Shown: positions 24,005 through 37,799 of the stretch, one piece after another
Layout: the number at the start of each line of letters is the position of its first letter
How positions within the stretch are numbered: position 1 is the stretch's first letter
Origin: Halisarca cf. caerulea
Lineage: Eukaryota; Porifera; Demospongiae; Chondrillida; Halisarcidae
DNA length: 64,000 bases
NCBI GenBank assembly: GCA_963170055.1
Contig: CAUJGJ010000347.1
Span: 1,197,001 to 1,261,000 of the forward strand
Direction of reading: 5' to 3'
Position numbers and translations under genes: made by a program
The notes under the pieces: model-generated
The model's database searches: none
What the model saw: the letters and a program-made list of their open reading frames with translations, nothing else
Told to the model about the DNA's origin: nothing

Positions 24005-26340
24005 ATTCGCATTTGACACACATGACCTTTGTGAAGTGCTGTGGGCATATTTGTGTAGTGTTGGATATGCTGGTGTTATTACCAATATTTGGCACTAGAA
24101 CCACGCACATTCCCAGTGGACACACATGAAGTTTCTGAAGTGTTGTGGGCGTATTTGTGTAGTGTTGGATATGCTGGTGCTAATACCAATATTTGGAACT
24201 AGCACCACGCATATTCCCAGTGGACACACATGAAATTCCTGAAGTGCTGTGGGCGTATTTGTGTAGTGTTGAATATGCTGGTGCTAATACCAATATTTGG
24301 CACTAGCACCACGCACATTCCCAGTGGACACACATGACCTTTCGGAAGTGGTGTGGGCGTATTTGTGTAGTGTTGGATATGCTTGTGCTAATACCAATAT
24401 TTGGCACTAGCACCACGCACATTCCCAGTGGACACACATGACCTTTCTAAAGTGATGTGGGCGTATTTGTGTAGTGTTGGATATGCTGGTGCTAATACCA
24501 ATATTTGGCACTAGCACCACGCACATTCCCAGTGGACACACATGAAGTTTGTGAAGTTTTGTGGGCGTATTTGTGTAGTGTTGGATATGCTGGTGCTAAT
24601 ACCAATATTTGGCACTAGCACCATGCACATTCCCAGTGGACACACATGACCTTTCTGAAGTGCTGTGGGCGTATTTGTGTAGTATAGGATATGTTGGTAC
24701 TAATACCAATATTTTGCACTAGCACCACGCACATTCCCAGTGGACACACATGACCTTTCTGAAGTGCTGTGGGCGTATTTGTGTAGTGTTGGATATGCTG
24801 GTGCTAATACCAATATTTGGCACTAGCACCACGCACATTCCCAGTGGACACACATGAAATTCCTGAAGTGCTGTGGGCGTATTTGTGTAGTGTTGGATAT
24901 GCTGGTGCTAGTACCAATATTTGGCACTAGCACCACGCACATTCCCAGTTGACACACATGACCTTTCTGAAGTGCTGTGGGCATATTTGTGTAGTGTTGG
25001 ATATGCTGGTGCTAATACCAATATTTGGCACTAGCACCACGCACATTCCCAGTGGACACACATGACCTTTCTGAAGTGCTGTGGGCGTATTTGTGTAGTG
25101 TTGGATATGCTGGTGCTAATACCAATATTTGGCACTAGCACCACGCACATTCCCAGTGGACACACATGACCTTTCGGAAGTGGTGTGGGCGTATTTGTGT
25201 AGTGTTGGATATGCTGGTGCTAATACCAATATTTGGCACTAGCACCACGCACATTCCCAGTGGACACACATGACCTTTCTAAAGTGATGTGGGCGTATTT
25301 GTGTAGTGTTGGATATGCTGGTGCTAATACCAATATTTGGCACTAGCACCACGCACATTCCCAGTGGACACACATGAAGTTTGTGAAGTTTTGTGGGCGT
25401 ATTTGTGTAGTGTTGGATATGCTGGTGCTAATACCAATATTTGGCACTAGCACCATGCACATTCCCAGTGGACACACATGACCTTTCGGAAGTGCTGTGG
25501 GCGTATTTGTGTAGTATAGGATATGTTGGTACTAATACCAATATTTTGCACTAGCACCACGCACATTCCCAGTGGACACACATGACCTTTCTGAAGTGCT
25601 GTGGGCGTATTTGTGTAGTGTTGGATATGCTGGTGCTAATACCAATATTTGGCACTAGCACCACGCACATTCCCAGTGGACACACATGAAATTCCTGAAG
25701 TGCTGTGGGCGTATTTGTGTAGTGTTGGATATGCTGGTGCTAGTACCAATATTTGGCACTAGCACCACGCACATTCCCAGTTGACACACATGACCTTTCT
25801 GAAGTGCTGTGGGCATATTTGTGTAGTGTTGGATATGCTGGTGCTAATACCAATATTTGGCACTAGCACCACGCACATTCCCAGTGGACACACATGACCT
25901 TTCTGAAGTGCTGTGGGCGTATTTGTGTAGTGTTGGATATGCTGGTGCTAATACCAATATTTGGCACTAGCACCACGCACATTCCCAGTGGACACACATG
26001 ACATTCCTGAAGTGCTGTGGGCGTATTTGTGTAGTATAGGATATGTTGGTACTAATACCAATATTTGGCACTAGCACCACGCACATTCCCAGTGGACACA
26101 CATGACCTTTCTGAAGTGCTGTGGGCGTATTTGTGTAGTGTTGGATATGCTGGTGCTAATACCAATATTTGGCACTAGCACCACGCACATTCCCAGTGGA
26201 CACACATGAAATTCCTGAAGTGCTGTGGGCGTATTTGTGTAGTGTTGGATATGCTGGTGCTAGTACCAATATTTGGCACTAGCACCACGCACATTCCCAG
26301 TTGACACACATGACCTTTCTGAAGTGCTGTGGGCATATTT
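24005..26340 (+). repeat. Partially duplicated core blocks, 8-monomer spacing
   Basis: The type with GTATAGGATATGTTGGTAC followed by ATTTTGCACTAGC occurs at about 24694 and 25526, 832 bp (8 x 104) apart. In both it follows ACCATGCAC and precedes GAAATTCCTG, GCTAGTACC and AGTTGACAC types. The surroundings repeat material from 21.7-23.9 kb. The TTCGCATTTG patch recurs at 24006. Confidence 0.75.
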
Positions 26341-26590
26341 GTGTAGTGTTGGATATGCTGGTGCTAATACCAATATTTGGCACTAGCACCACGCACATTC
26401 CCAGTGGACACACATGACCTTTCTGAAGTGCTGTGGGCGTATTTGTGTAGTGTTGGATATGCTGGTGCTAATACCAATATTTGGCACTAGCACCACGCAC
26501 ATTCCCAGTGGACACACATGACATTCCTGAAGTGCTGTGGGCGTATTTGTGTAGTGTTGGATATGCTGGTGCTAATACCAATATTTGGCA

Positions 26591-27000
26591 CTAGCACCAC
26601 GCACATTCCCAGTGGACACACATGACCTTTCTGAAGTGCTGTGGGCGTATTTGTGTAGTGTTGGATATGCTGGTGCTAATACCAATATTTGGCACTAGCA
26701 CCACGCACATTCCCAGTGGACACACATTAAGTTTTCTGAAGTGCTGTGGGCGTATTTGTGTAGTGTTGGATATGCTGGTGCTAATACCAATATTTGGCAC
26801 TAGCACCACGCACATTCCCAGTGGAAACATGAAGTTTGTGAAGTTTTGTGGGCGTATTTGTGTAGTGTTGGATATGCTGGTGCTAATACCAATATTTGGC
26901 ACTAGCACCACGCACATTCCCAGTGGACACACATGACCTTTCTGAAGTGCTGTGGGCGTATTTGTGTAGTATAGGATATGTTGGTGCTAATACCAATATT
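26591..27000 (+). repeat. Copy of the 17.85-18.2 kb block, with 105- and 102-bp monomers
   Basis: This segment matches 17854-18260 at an offset of 8737 bp (84 x 104 + 1), and recurs again at 29190-29600, a further 2599 bp away. It contains the 105-bp variant (CATTAAGTTTTCTG) followed by the 102-bp variant (GTGGAAACATGAAG). The three occurrences mark a block moved or duplicated over more than 11 kb. Confidence 0.88.
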
Positions 27001-27909
27001 TGGCACTAGCACCACGCACATTCCCAGTGGACACACATGACCTTTCTGAAGTGCTGTGGGCGTATTTGTGTAGTGTTGGATATGCTGGTGCTAATACCAA
27101 TATTTGGCACTAGCACCACGCACATTCCCAGTGGACACACATGAAGTTTGTAAAGTTTTGTGGGCGTATTTGTGTAGTGTTGGATATGCTGGTGCTAATA
27201 CCAATATTTGGCACTAGCACCACGCACATTCCCAGTGGACACACATGACCTTTCTGAAGTGCTGTGGGCGTATTTGTGTAGTGTTGGATATGCTGGTGCT
27301 AATACCAATATTTGGCACTAGCACCACGCACATTCCCAGTGGACACACATGACCTTTCTGAAGTGCTGTGGGCGTATTTGTGTAGTGTTGGATATGCTGG
27401 TGCTAATACCAATATTTGGCACTAGCACCACGCACATTCCCAGTGGACACACATGACATTCCTGAAGTGCTGTGGGCGTATTTGTGTAATGTTGGATATG
27501 CTGGTGCTAATACCAATATTTGGCACTAGCACCACGCACATTCGCATTTGACACACATGACCTTTGTGAAGTGCTGTGGGCATATTTGTGTAGTGTTGGA
27601 TATGCTGGTGTTATTACCAATATTTGGCACTAGAACCACGCACATTCCCAGTGGACACACATGAAGTTTCTGAAGTGTTGTGGGCGTATTTGTGTAGTGT
27701 TAGATATGCTGGTGCTAATACCAATATTTGGAACTAGCACCACGCATATTCCCAGTGGACACACATGAAATTCCTGAAGTGCTGTGGGCGTATTTGTGTA
27801 GTGTTGAATATGCTGGTGCTAATACCAATATTTGGCACTAGCACCACGCACATTCCCAGTGGACACACATGACCTTTCGGAAGTGGTGTGGGCGTATTTG
27901 TGTAGTGTT

Positions 27910-28949
27910 GGATATGCTGGTGCTAATACCATTATTTGGCACTAGCACCACGCACATTCCCAGTGGACACACATGACCTTTCTAAAGTGATGTGGGCGTA
28001 TTTGTGTAGTGTTGGATATGCTGGTGCTAATACCAATATTTGGCACTAGCACCACGCACATTCCCAGTGGACACACATGAAGTTTGTGAAGTTTTGTGGG
28101 CGTATTTGTGTAGTGTTGGATATGCTGGTGCTAATACCAATATTTGGCACTAGCACCATGCACATTCCCAGTGGACACACATGACCTTTCTGAAGTGCTG
28201 TGGGCGTATTTGTGTAGTATAGGATATGTTGGTACTAATACCAATATTTTGCACTAGCACCACGCACATTCCCAGTGGACACACATGACCTTTCTGAAGT
28301 GCTGTGGGCGTATTTGTGTAGTGTTGGATATGCTGGTGCTAATACCAATATTTGGCACTAGCACCACGCACATTCCCAGTGGACACACATGACCTTTCTG
28401 AAGTGCTGTGGGCGTATTTGTGTAGTGTTGGATATGCTGGTGCTAATACCATTATTTGGCACTAGCACCACGCACATTCCCAGTGGACACACATGACCTT
28501 TCTAAAGTGATGTGGGCGTATTTGTGTAGTGTTGGATATGCTGGTGCTAATACCAATATTTGGCACTAGCACCACGCACATTCCCAGTGGACACACATGA
28601 AGTTTGTGAAGTTTTGTGGGCGTATTTGTGTAGTGTTGGATATGCTGGTGCTAATACCAATATTTGGCACTAGCACCATGCACATTCCCAGTGGACACAC
28701 ATGACCTTTCTGAAGTGCTGTGGGCGTATTTGTGTAGTATAGGATATGTTGGTACTAATACCAATATTTTGCACTAGCACCACGCACATTCCCAGTGGAC
28801 ACACATGACCTTTCTGAAGTGCTGTGGGCGTATTTGTGTAGTGTTGGATATGCTGGTGCTAATACCAATATTTGGCACTAGCACCACGCACATTCCCAGT
28901 GGACACACATGACCTTTCTGAAGTGCTGTGGGCGTATTTGTGTAGTGTT
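27910..28949 (+). repeat. 5-monomer repeat, 520 bp, two tandem copies (second family)
   Basis: The private variant ACCATTATTTGG occurs at about 27931 and 28451, and TTGGTACTAATACC at 28229 and 28749, both 520 bp apart. Type order within the two copies is the same. It shares its length with the triplet at 22351-23910 but has a different composition, so it is an independent event. Confidence 0.9.
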
Positions 28950-30350
28950 AGATGTGCTGGTGCTAATACCAATATTTGGCACTAGCACCACGCACATTCC
29001 CAGTGGACACACATGAAATTCCTGAAGTACTGTGGGCGTATTTGTGTAGTGTTGGATATGCTGGTGCTAGTACCAATATTTGGCACTAGCACCACGCACA
29101 TTCCCAGTTGACACACATGACCTTTCTTAAGTGCTGTGGGCATATTTGTGTAGTGTTGGATATGCTGGTGCTAATACCAATATTTGGCACTAGCACCACG
29201 CACATTCCCAGTGGACACACATGACCTTTCTGAAGTGCTGTGGGCGTATTTGTGTAGTGTTGGATATGCTGGTGCTAATACCAATATTTGGCACTAGCAC
29301 CACGCACATTCCCAGTGGACACACATTAAGTTTTCTGAAGTGCTGTGGGCGTATTTGTGTAGTGTTGGATATGCTGGTGCTAATACCAATATTTGGCACT
29401 AGCACCACGCACATTCCCAGTGGAAACATGAAGTTTGTGAAGTTTTGTGGGCGTATTTGTGTAGTGTTGGATATGCTGGTGCTAATACCAATATTTGGCA
29501 CTAGCACCACGCACATTCCCAGTGGACACACATGACCTTTCTGAAGTGCTGTGGGCGTATTTGTGTAGTATAGGATATGTTGGTGCTAATACCAATATTT
29601 GGCACTAGCACCACGCACATTCCCAGTGGACACACATGACTCTTTCTGAAGTGCTGTGGGCGTATTTGTGTAGTGTTGGATATACTGGTGCTAATACCAA
29701 TATTTGGCACTAGCACCACGCACATTCCCAGTGGACACACATGAAGTTTGTAAAGTTTTGTGGGCGTATTTGTGTAGTGTTGGATATGCTGGTGCTAATA
29801 CCAATATTTGGCACTAGCACCACGCACATTCCCAGTGGACACACATGACCTTTCTGAAGTGCTGTGGGCGTATTTGTGTAGTGTTGGATATGCTGGTGCT
29901 AGTACCAATATTTGGCACTAGAACCACGCACATTCCCAGTGGACACACATGAAGTTTCTGAAGTGTTGTAGGCGTATTTGTGTAGTGTTGGATATGCTGG
30001 TGCTAATACCAATATTTCGCACTAGCACCACGCACATTCCCAGTGGACACACATGACATTCCTGAAGTGCTGTGGGCGTATTTGTGTAGTGTTGGATATG
30101 CTGGTGCTAATACCAATATTTGGAACTAGCACCACGCATATTCCCAGTGGACACACATGACATTCCTTAAGTGCTGTGGGCGTATTTGTGTAGTGTAGGA
30201 TATGCTGGTGCTAATACCAATATTTGGCACTAGCACCACTCACATTCCCAGTGGACACACATGACCTTTCGGAAGTGGTGTGGGCGTATTTGTGTAGTGT
30301 TGGATATGCTGGTGCTAATACCAATATTTGGCACTAACACCACGCACATT

Positions 30351-33300
30351 CCCAGTGGACACACATGACCTTTCAAAAGTGCTGTGGGCATATTTGTGTA
30401 GTGTTGGATATGCTGGTTCTAGTACCAATATTTGGCAATAGAACCACGCACATTCCCAGTGGACACACATGAAGTTTCTGAAGTGTTGTGGGCGTATTTG
30501 TGTAGTGTTGGATATGCTGGTGCTAATACCAATATTTGGCACTAGCACCACGCACATTCCCAGTGGACACACATGACATTCCTGAAGTGCTGTGGGCGTA
30601 TTTGTGTAGTGTTGGATATGCTGGTGCTAATACCAATATTTGGCACTAGCACCACGCACATTCGCATTTGACACACATGACCTTTGTGAAGTGCTGTGGG
30701 CATATTTGTGTAGTGTTGGATATGCTGGTGTTATTACCAATATTTGGCACTAGAACCACGCACATTCCCAGTGGACACACATGAAGTTTCTGAAGTGTTG
30801 TGGGCGTATTTGTGTAGTGTTTGATATGCTGGTGCTAATACCAATATTTGGAACTAGCACCACGCATATTCCCAGTGGACACACATGAAATTCCTGAAGT
30901 GCTGTGGGCGTATTTGTGTAGTGTTGAATATGCTGGTGCTAATACCAATATTTGGCACTAGCACCACGCACATTCCCAGTGGACACACATGACCTTTCGG
31001 AAGTGGTGTGGGCGTATTTGTGTAGTGTTGGATATGCTGGTGCTAATACCAATATTTGGCACTAGCACCACGCACATTCCCAGTGGACACACATGACCTT
31101 TCTAAAGTGATGTGGGCGTATTTGTGTAGTGTTGGATATGCTGGTGCTAATACCAATATTTGGCACTAGCACCATGCACATTCCCAGTGGACACACATGA
31201 CCTTTCTGAAGTGCTGTGGGCGTATTTGTGTAGTATAGGATATGTTGGTACTAATACCAATATTTTGCACTAGCACCACGCACATTCCCAGTGGACACAC
31301 ATGACCTTTCTGAAGTGCTGTGGGCGTATTTGTGTAGTGTTGGATATGCTGGTACTAATACAAAAATTTGGCACTAGCACCACGCACATTCCCAGTTCAC
31401 ACACATGACCTTTCTGAAGTACTGTGGGCGTATTTGTGTAGTGTTGGATATGCTGGTGCTAATACCAATATTTGGCACTAGCACCACGCACATTCCCAGT
31501 GGACACACATGAAATTCCTGAAGTGCTGTGGGCGTATTTGTGTAGTGTTGGATATGCTGGTGCTAATACCAATATTTGGCACTAGCACCACGCACATTCC
31601 CAGTTGACACACATGACCTTTCTGAAGTACTGTGGGCATATTTGTGTAGTGTTGGATATGCTGGTGCTAATACCAATATTTGGCACTAGCACCACGCACA
31701 TTCCCAGTGGACACACATGACCTTTCTGAAGTGCTGTGGGCGTATTTGTGTAGTGTTGGATATGCTGGTGCTAATACCAATATTTGGCACTAGCACCACG
31801 CACATTCCCAGTGGACACACATGACATTCCTGAAGTGCTGTGGGCGTATTTGTGTAGTGTTGGATATGCTGGTGCTAATACCAATATTTGGCACTAGCAC
31901 CACGCACATTCCCAGTGGACACACATTAAGTTTTCTGAAGTGCTGTGGGCGTATTTGTGTAGTGTTGGATATGCTGGTGCTAATACCAATATTTGGCACT
32001 AGCACCACGCACATTCCCAGTGGACACACATGAAGTTTGTGAAGTTTTGTGGGCGTATTTGTGTAGTGTTGGATATGCTGGTGCTAATACCAATATTTGG
32101 CACTAGCACCACGCACATTCCCAGTGGACACACATGACATTCCTGAAGTGCTGTGGGCGTATTTGTGTAGTGTTGGATATGCTGGTGCTAATACCAATAT
32201 TTGGAACTAGCACCACGCATATTCCCAGTGGACACACATGACATTTCTTAAGTGCTGTGGGCGTATTTGTGTAGTGTAGGATATGCTGGTGCTAATACCA
32301 ATATTTGGCACTAGCACCACTCACATTCCCAGTGGACACACATGACCTTTCAAAAGTGCTGTGGGCATATTTGTGTAGTGTTGGATATGCTGGTTCTAGT
32401 ACCAATATTTGGCAATAGAACCACGCACATTCCCAGTGGACACACATGAAGTTTCTGAAGTGTTGTGGGCGTATTTGTGTAGTGTTGGATATGCTGGTGC
32501 TAATACCAATATTTGGCACTAGCACCACGCACATTCCCAGTGGACACACATGACATTCCTGAAGTGCTGTGGGCGTATTTGTGTAGTGTTGGATATGCTG
32601 GTGCTAATACCAATATTTGGCACTAGCACCACGCACATTCGCATTTGACACACATGACCTTTGTGAAGTGCTGTGGGCATATTTGTGTAGTGTTGGATAT
32701 GCTGGTGTTATTACCAATATTTGGCACTAGAACCACGCACATTCCCAGTGGACACACATGAAGTTTCTGAAGTGTTGTGGGCGTATTTGTGTAGTGTTTG
32801 ATATGCTGGTGCTAATACCAATATTTGGAACTAGCACCACGCATATTCCCAGTGGACACACATGAAATTCCTGAAGTGCTGTGGGCGTATTTGTGTAGTG
32901 TTGAATATGCTGGTGCTAATACCAATATTTGGCACTAGCACCACGCACATTCCCAGTGGACACACATGACCTTTCGGAAGTGGTGTGGGCGTATTTGTGT
33001 AGTGTTGGATATGCTGGTGCTAATACCAATATTTGGCACTAGCACCACGCACATTCCCAGTGGACACACATGACCTTTCTAAAGTGATGTGGGCGTATTT
33101 GTGTAGTGTTGGATATGCTGGTGCTAATACCAATATTTGGCACTAGCACCATGCACATTCCCAGTGGACACACATGACCTTTCTGAAGTGCTGTGGGCGT
33201 ATTTGTGTAGTATAGGATATGTTGGTACTAATACCAATATTTTGCACTAGCACCACGCACATTCCCAGTGGACACACATGACCTTTCTGAAGTGCTGTGG

Positions 33301-34327
33301 GCGTATTTGTGTAGTGTTGGATATGCTGGTGCTAATACAAAAATTTGGCACTAGCACCACGCACATTCCCAGTTCACACACATGACCTTTCTGAAGTACT
33401 GTGGGCGTATTTGTGTAGTGTTGGATATGCTGGTGCTAATACCAATATTTGGCACTAGCACCACGCACATTCCCAGTGGACACACATGAAATTCCTGAAG
33501 TGCTGTGGGCGTATTTGTGTAGTGTTGGATATGCTGGTGCTAATACCAATATTTGGCACTAGCACCACGCACATTCCCAGTTGACACACATGACCTTTCT
33601 GAAGTACTGTGGGCATATTTGTGTAGTGTTGGATATGCTGGTGCTAATACCAATATTTGGCACTAGCACCACGCACATTCCCAGTGGACACACATGACCT
33701 TTCTGAAGTGCTGTGGGCGTATTTGTGTAGTGTTGGATATGCTGGTGCTAATACCAATATTTGGCACTAGCACCACGCACATTCCCAGTGGACACACATG
33801 ACATTCCTGAAGTGCTGTGGGCGTATTTGTGTAGTGTTGGATATGCTGGTGCTAATACCAATATTTGGCACTAGCACCACGCACATTCCCAGTGGACACA
33901 CATTAAGTTTTCTGAAGTGCTGTGGGCGTATTTGTGTAGTGTTGGATATGCTGGTGCTAATACCAATATTTGGCACTAGCACCACGCACATTCCCAGTGG
34001 ACACACATGAAGTTTGTGAAGTTTTGTGGGCGTATTTGTGTAGTGTTGGATATGCTGGTGCTAATACCAATATTTGGCACTAGCACCACGCACATTCCCA
34101 GTGGACACACATGACATTCCTGAAGTGCTGTGGGCGTATTTGTGTAGTGTTGGATATGCTGGTGCTAATACCAATATTTGGAACTAGCACCACGCATATT
34201 CCCAGTGGACACACATGACATTCCTTAAGTGCTGTGGGCGTATTTGTGTAGTGTAGGATATGCTGGTGCTAATACCAATATTTGGCACTAGCACCACTCA
34301 CATTCCCAGTGGACACACATGACCTTT
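30351..34327 (+). repeat. 19-monomer higher-order repeat, 1977 bp, two tandem copies
   Basis: Copy 1 is about 30351-32327 and copy 2 about 32328-34304. The rare CTTTCAAAAG occurs 1977 bp apart near 30371 and 32348, TTCGCATTTG at 30661 and 32638, and TAGTGTAGG at 32272 and 34249. A 105-bp monomer in each copy supplies the odd base. Relative to the older block order at 30.2 kb, the start of copy 2 lacks the CTTTCGGAAG monomer. Confidence 0.88.
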
Positions 34328-36339
34328 CGGAAGTGGTGTGGGCGTATTTGTGTAGTGTTGGATATGCTGGTGCTAATACCAATATTTGGCACTAACACCA
34401 CGCACATTCCCAGTGGACACACATGACCTTTCTAAAGTGCTGTGGGCATATTTGTGTAGTTTTGGATATGCTGGTTCTAGTACCAATATTTGGCAATAGA
34501 ACCACGCACATTCCCAGTGGACACACATGAAGTTTCTGAAGTGTTGTGGGCGTATTTGTGTAGTGTTGGATATGCTGGTGCTAATACCAATATTTGGCAC
34601 TAGCACCACGCACATTCCCAGTGGACACACATGACATTCCTGAAGTGCTGTGGGCGTATTTGTGTAGTGTTGGATATGCTGGTGCTAATACCAATATTTG
34701 GCACTAGCACCACGCACATTCGCATTTGACACACATGACCTTTGTGAAGTGCTGTGGGCATATTTGTGTAGTGTTGGATATGCTGGTGTTATTACCAATA
34801 TTTGGCACTAGAACCACGCACATTCCCAGTGGACACACATGAAGTTTCTGAAGTGTTGTGGGCGTATTTGTGTAGTGTTGGATATGCTGGTGCTAATACC
34901 AATATTTGGAACTAGCACCACGCATATTCCCAGTGGACACACATGAAATTCCTGAAGTGCTGTGGGCGTATTTGTGTAGTGTTGAATATGCTGGTGCTAA
35001 TACCAATATTTGGCACTAGCACCACGCACATTCCCAGTGGACACACATGACCTTTCGGAAGTGGTGTGGGCGTATTTGTGTAGTGTTGGATATGCTGGTG
35101 CTAATACCAATATTTGGCACTAGCACCACGCACATTCCCAGTGGACAGACATGACCTTTCTAAAGTGATGTGGGCGTATTTGTGTAGTGTTGGATATGCT
35201 GGTGCTAATACCAATATTTGGCACTAGCACCACGCACATTCCCAGTGGACACACATGAAGTTTGTGAAGTTTTGTGGGCGTATTTGTGTAGTGTTGGATA
35301 TGCTGGTGCTAATACCAATATTTGGCACTAGCACCATGCACATTCCCAGTGGACACACATGACCTTTCTGAAGTGCTGTGGGCGTATTTGTGTAGTATAG
35401 GATATGTTGGTACTAATACCAATATTTTGCACTAGCACCACGCACATTTCCAGTGGACACACATGACCTTTCTGAAGTGCTGTGGGCGTATTTGTGTAGT
35501 GTTGGATATGCTGGTGCTAATACCAATATTTGGCACTAGCACCACGCACATTCCCAGTGGACACACATGACCTTTGTGAAGTGCTGTGGGCGTATTTGTG
35601 TAGTATAGGATATGCTGGTGCTAATACCAATATTTTGCACTAGCACCACGCACATTCCCAGTGGACACACATGACCTTTCTGAAGTGCTGTGGGCGTATT
35701 TGTTTAGTGTTGGATATGCTGGTGCTAATACCAATATTTGGCACTAGCACCACGCACATTCCCAGTGGACACACATGAAGTTTCTGAAGTGTTGTGGGCG
35801 TATTTGTGTAGTGTTGAATATGCTGGTGCTAATACCAATATTTGGCACTAGCACCACGCACATTCCCAGTGGACACACATGACCTTTCTGAAGTGCTGTG
35901 GGCGTATTTGTGTAATATAGGATATGTTGGTGCTAATACCAATATTTGGCACTAGCACCACGCACATTCCCAGTGGACACACATGACCTTTCTGAAGTGC
36001 TGTGGGCGTATTTGTGTAGTGTTGGATATACTGGTGCTAATACCAATATTTGGCACTAGCACCACGCACATTCCCAGTGGACACACATGAAGTTTCTGAA
36101 GTGCTGTGGGCGTATTTGTGTAGTGTTGGATATGCTGGTGCTAATACCAATATTTAGCACTAGCACCACGCACATTCCCAGTGGACACACATGACCTTTC
36201 TGAAGTGCTGTAGGCGTATTTGTGTAGTGTTGGATATGCTGGTGCTAATGCCAATATTTGGCACTAGCACCACGCACATTCCCAGTGGACACACATGACC
36301 TTTCTGAAGTGTTGTGGGCATATTTGTGTAGTGTTGGAT

Positions 36340-37764
36340 ATGCTGGTGCTAATACCAATATTAGGCACTAGCAACACGCACATTCCCAGTGGACACACAT
36401 GACATTCCTGAAGTGCTGTGGGAGTATTTGTGTAGTGTTGGATATGCTGGTGCTAGTACCAATATTTGGCACTATAACCACGCACATTCCCAGTGTACAC
36501 ACATGGAGTTTCTGAAGGGTTGTGGGCGTATTTGTGTAGTGTTGGATATGCTGGTGCTAATACCAATATTTGGCACTAGCACCACGCACATTCCCAGTGG
36601 ACACACATGAAGTTTCTGAAGTGTTGTGGGCGTATTTGTGTAGTGTTGGATATGCTGGTGCTAATACCAATATTTGGCACTAGCACCACGCACATTCCCA
36701 GTGGACACACATGACCTTTCTGAAGTGCTGTGGGCATATTTGTGTAGTGTTGGATATGCTGGTGCTAGTACCAATATTTGGCACCAGAACCACGCACATT
36801 CCCAGTGGACAAACATGAAGTTTCTGAAGGGTTGTGGGCGTATTTGTGTAGTGTTGGATATGCTGATGCTAATACCAATATTTGGCACTAGAACCACGCA
36901 TATTCTCAGTGGACACACATGAAATTCCTGAAGTGCTGTGGGCGTATTTGTGTAGTGTTGGATATGCTGGTGCTAATACCAATATTTGGCACTAGCACCA
37001 CGCACATTCCCAGTTGACACACATGACCTTTCTGAAGTGCTGTGGGCGTATTTGTGTAGTGTTGGATGTGCTGGTGCAAATACCAATATTTGGCACTAGC
37101 ACCACGCACATTCCCAGTGGACACACATGAAGTTTCTGAAGTGCTGTGGGCGTATTTGTGTAGTGTTGAATATGCTGGTGCTAATACCAATATTTGGCAC
37201 TAGCACCACGCACATTCCCAGTGGACACACATGACCTTTCTGAAGTGCTGTGGGCGTATTTGTGTAGTATAGGATATGTTGGTGCTAATACCAATATTTG
37301 GCACTAGCACCACGCACATTCCCAGTGGACACACATGACCTTTCTGAAGTGCTGTTGGCGTATTTGTGTAGTGTTGGATATGCTGGTGCTAATACCAAAA
37401 TTTGGCACTAGCACCACGCACATTCCCTGTTGACACACATGACCTTTCTGAAGTGCTGTGGGCGTATTTGTGTAGTGTTGGATATGCTGGTGCTAATACC
37501 AATATTAGGCACTAGCAACACGCACATTCCCAGTGGACACACATGACATTCCTGAAGTGCTGTGGGAGTATTTGTGTAGTATTGGATATACTGGTGCTAG
37601 TACCAATATTTGGCACTATAACCACGCACATTCCCAGTGTACACACATGGAGTTTCTGAAGGGTTGTGGGCGTATTTGTGTAGTGTTCAATATGCTGGTG
37701 CTAATACCAATATTTGGCACTAGCACCACGCACATTCCCAGTGGACACACATGAAGTTTCTGAA
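36340..37764 (+). repeat. 11-monomer-spaced repeat, 1144 bp
   Basis: The segment at about 36340-36620 recurs at about 37484-37764. It has unusual states ATTAGGCACTAGCAACACG, GGGAGTATTTG, CACTATAACCACG and CATGGAGTTTCTGAAGGG, offset 1144 bp (11 x 104). These states are rare elsewhere, so the copies share a recent origin. Confidence 0.88.
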
Positions 37765-37799
37765 GTGCTGTGGGCGTATTTGTGTAGTGTTGGATATGC

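Noticed and set aside
26591..26936. 113- and 104-codon frames on opposite strands (also at 17854 and 29190)
   Set aside because: Translations are of the satellite itself, open on both strands at once, and kept in frame by one 102-bp and one 105-bp monomer. The same kind of artefact explains all other open frames of 60-100 codons in the array.
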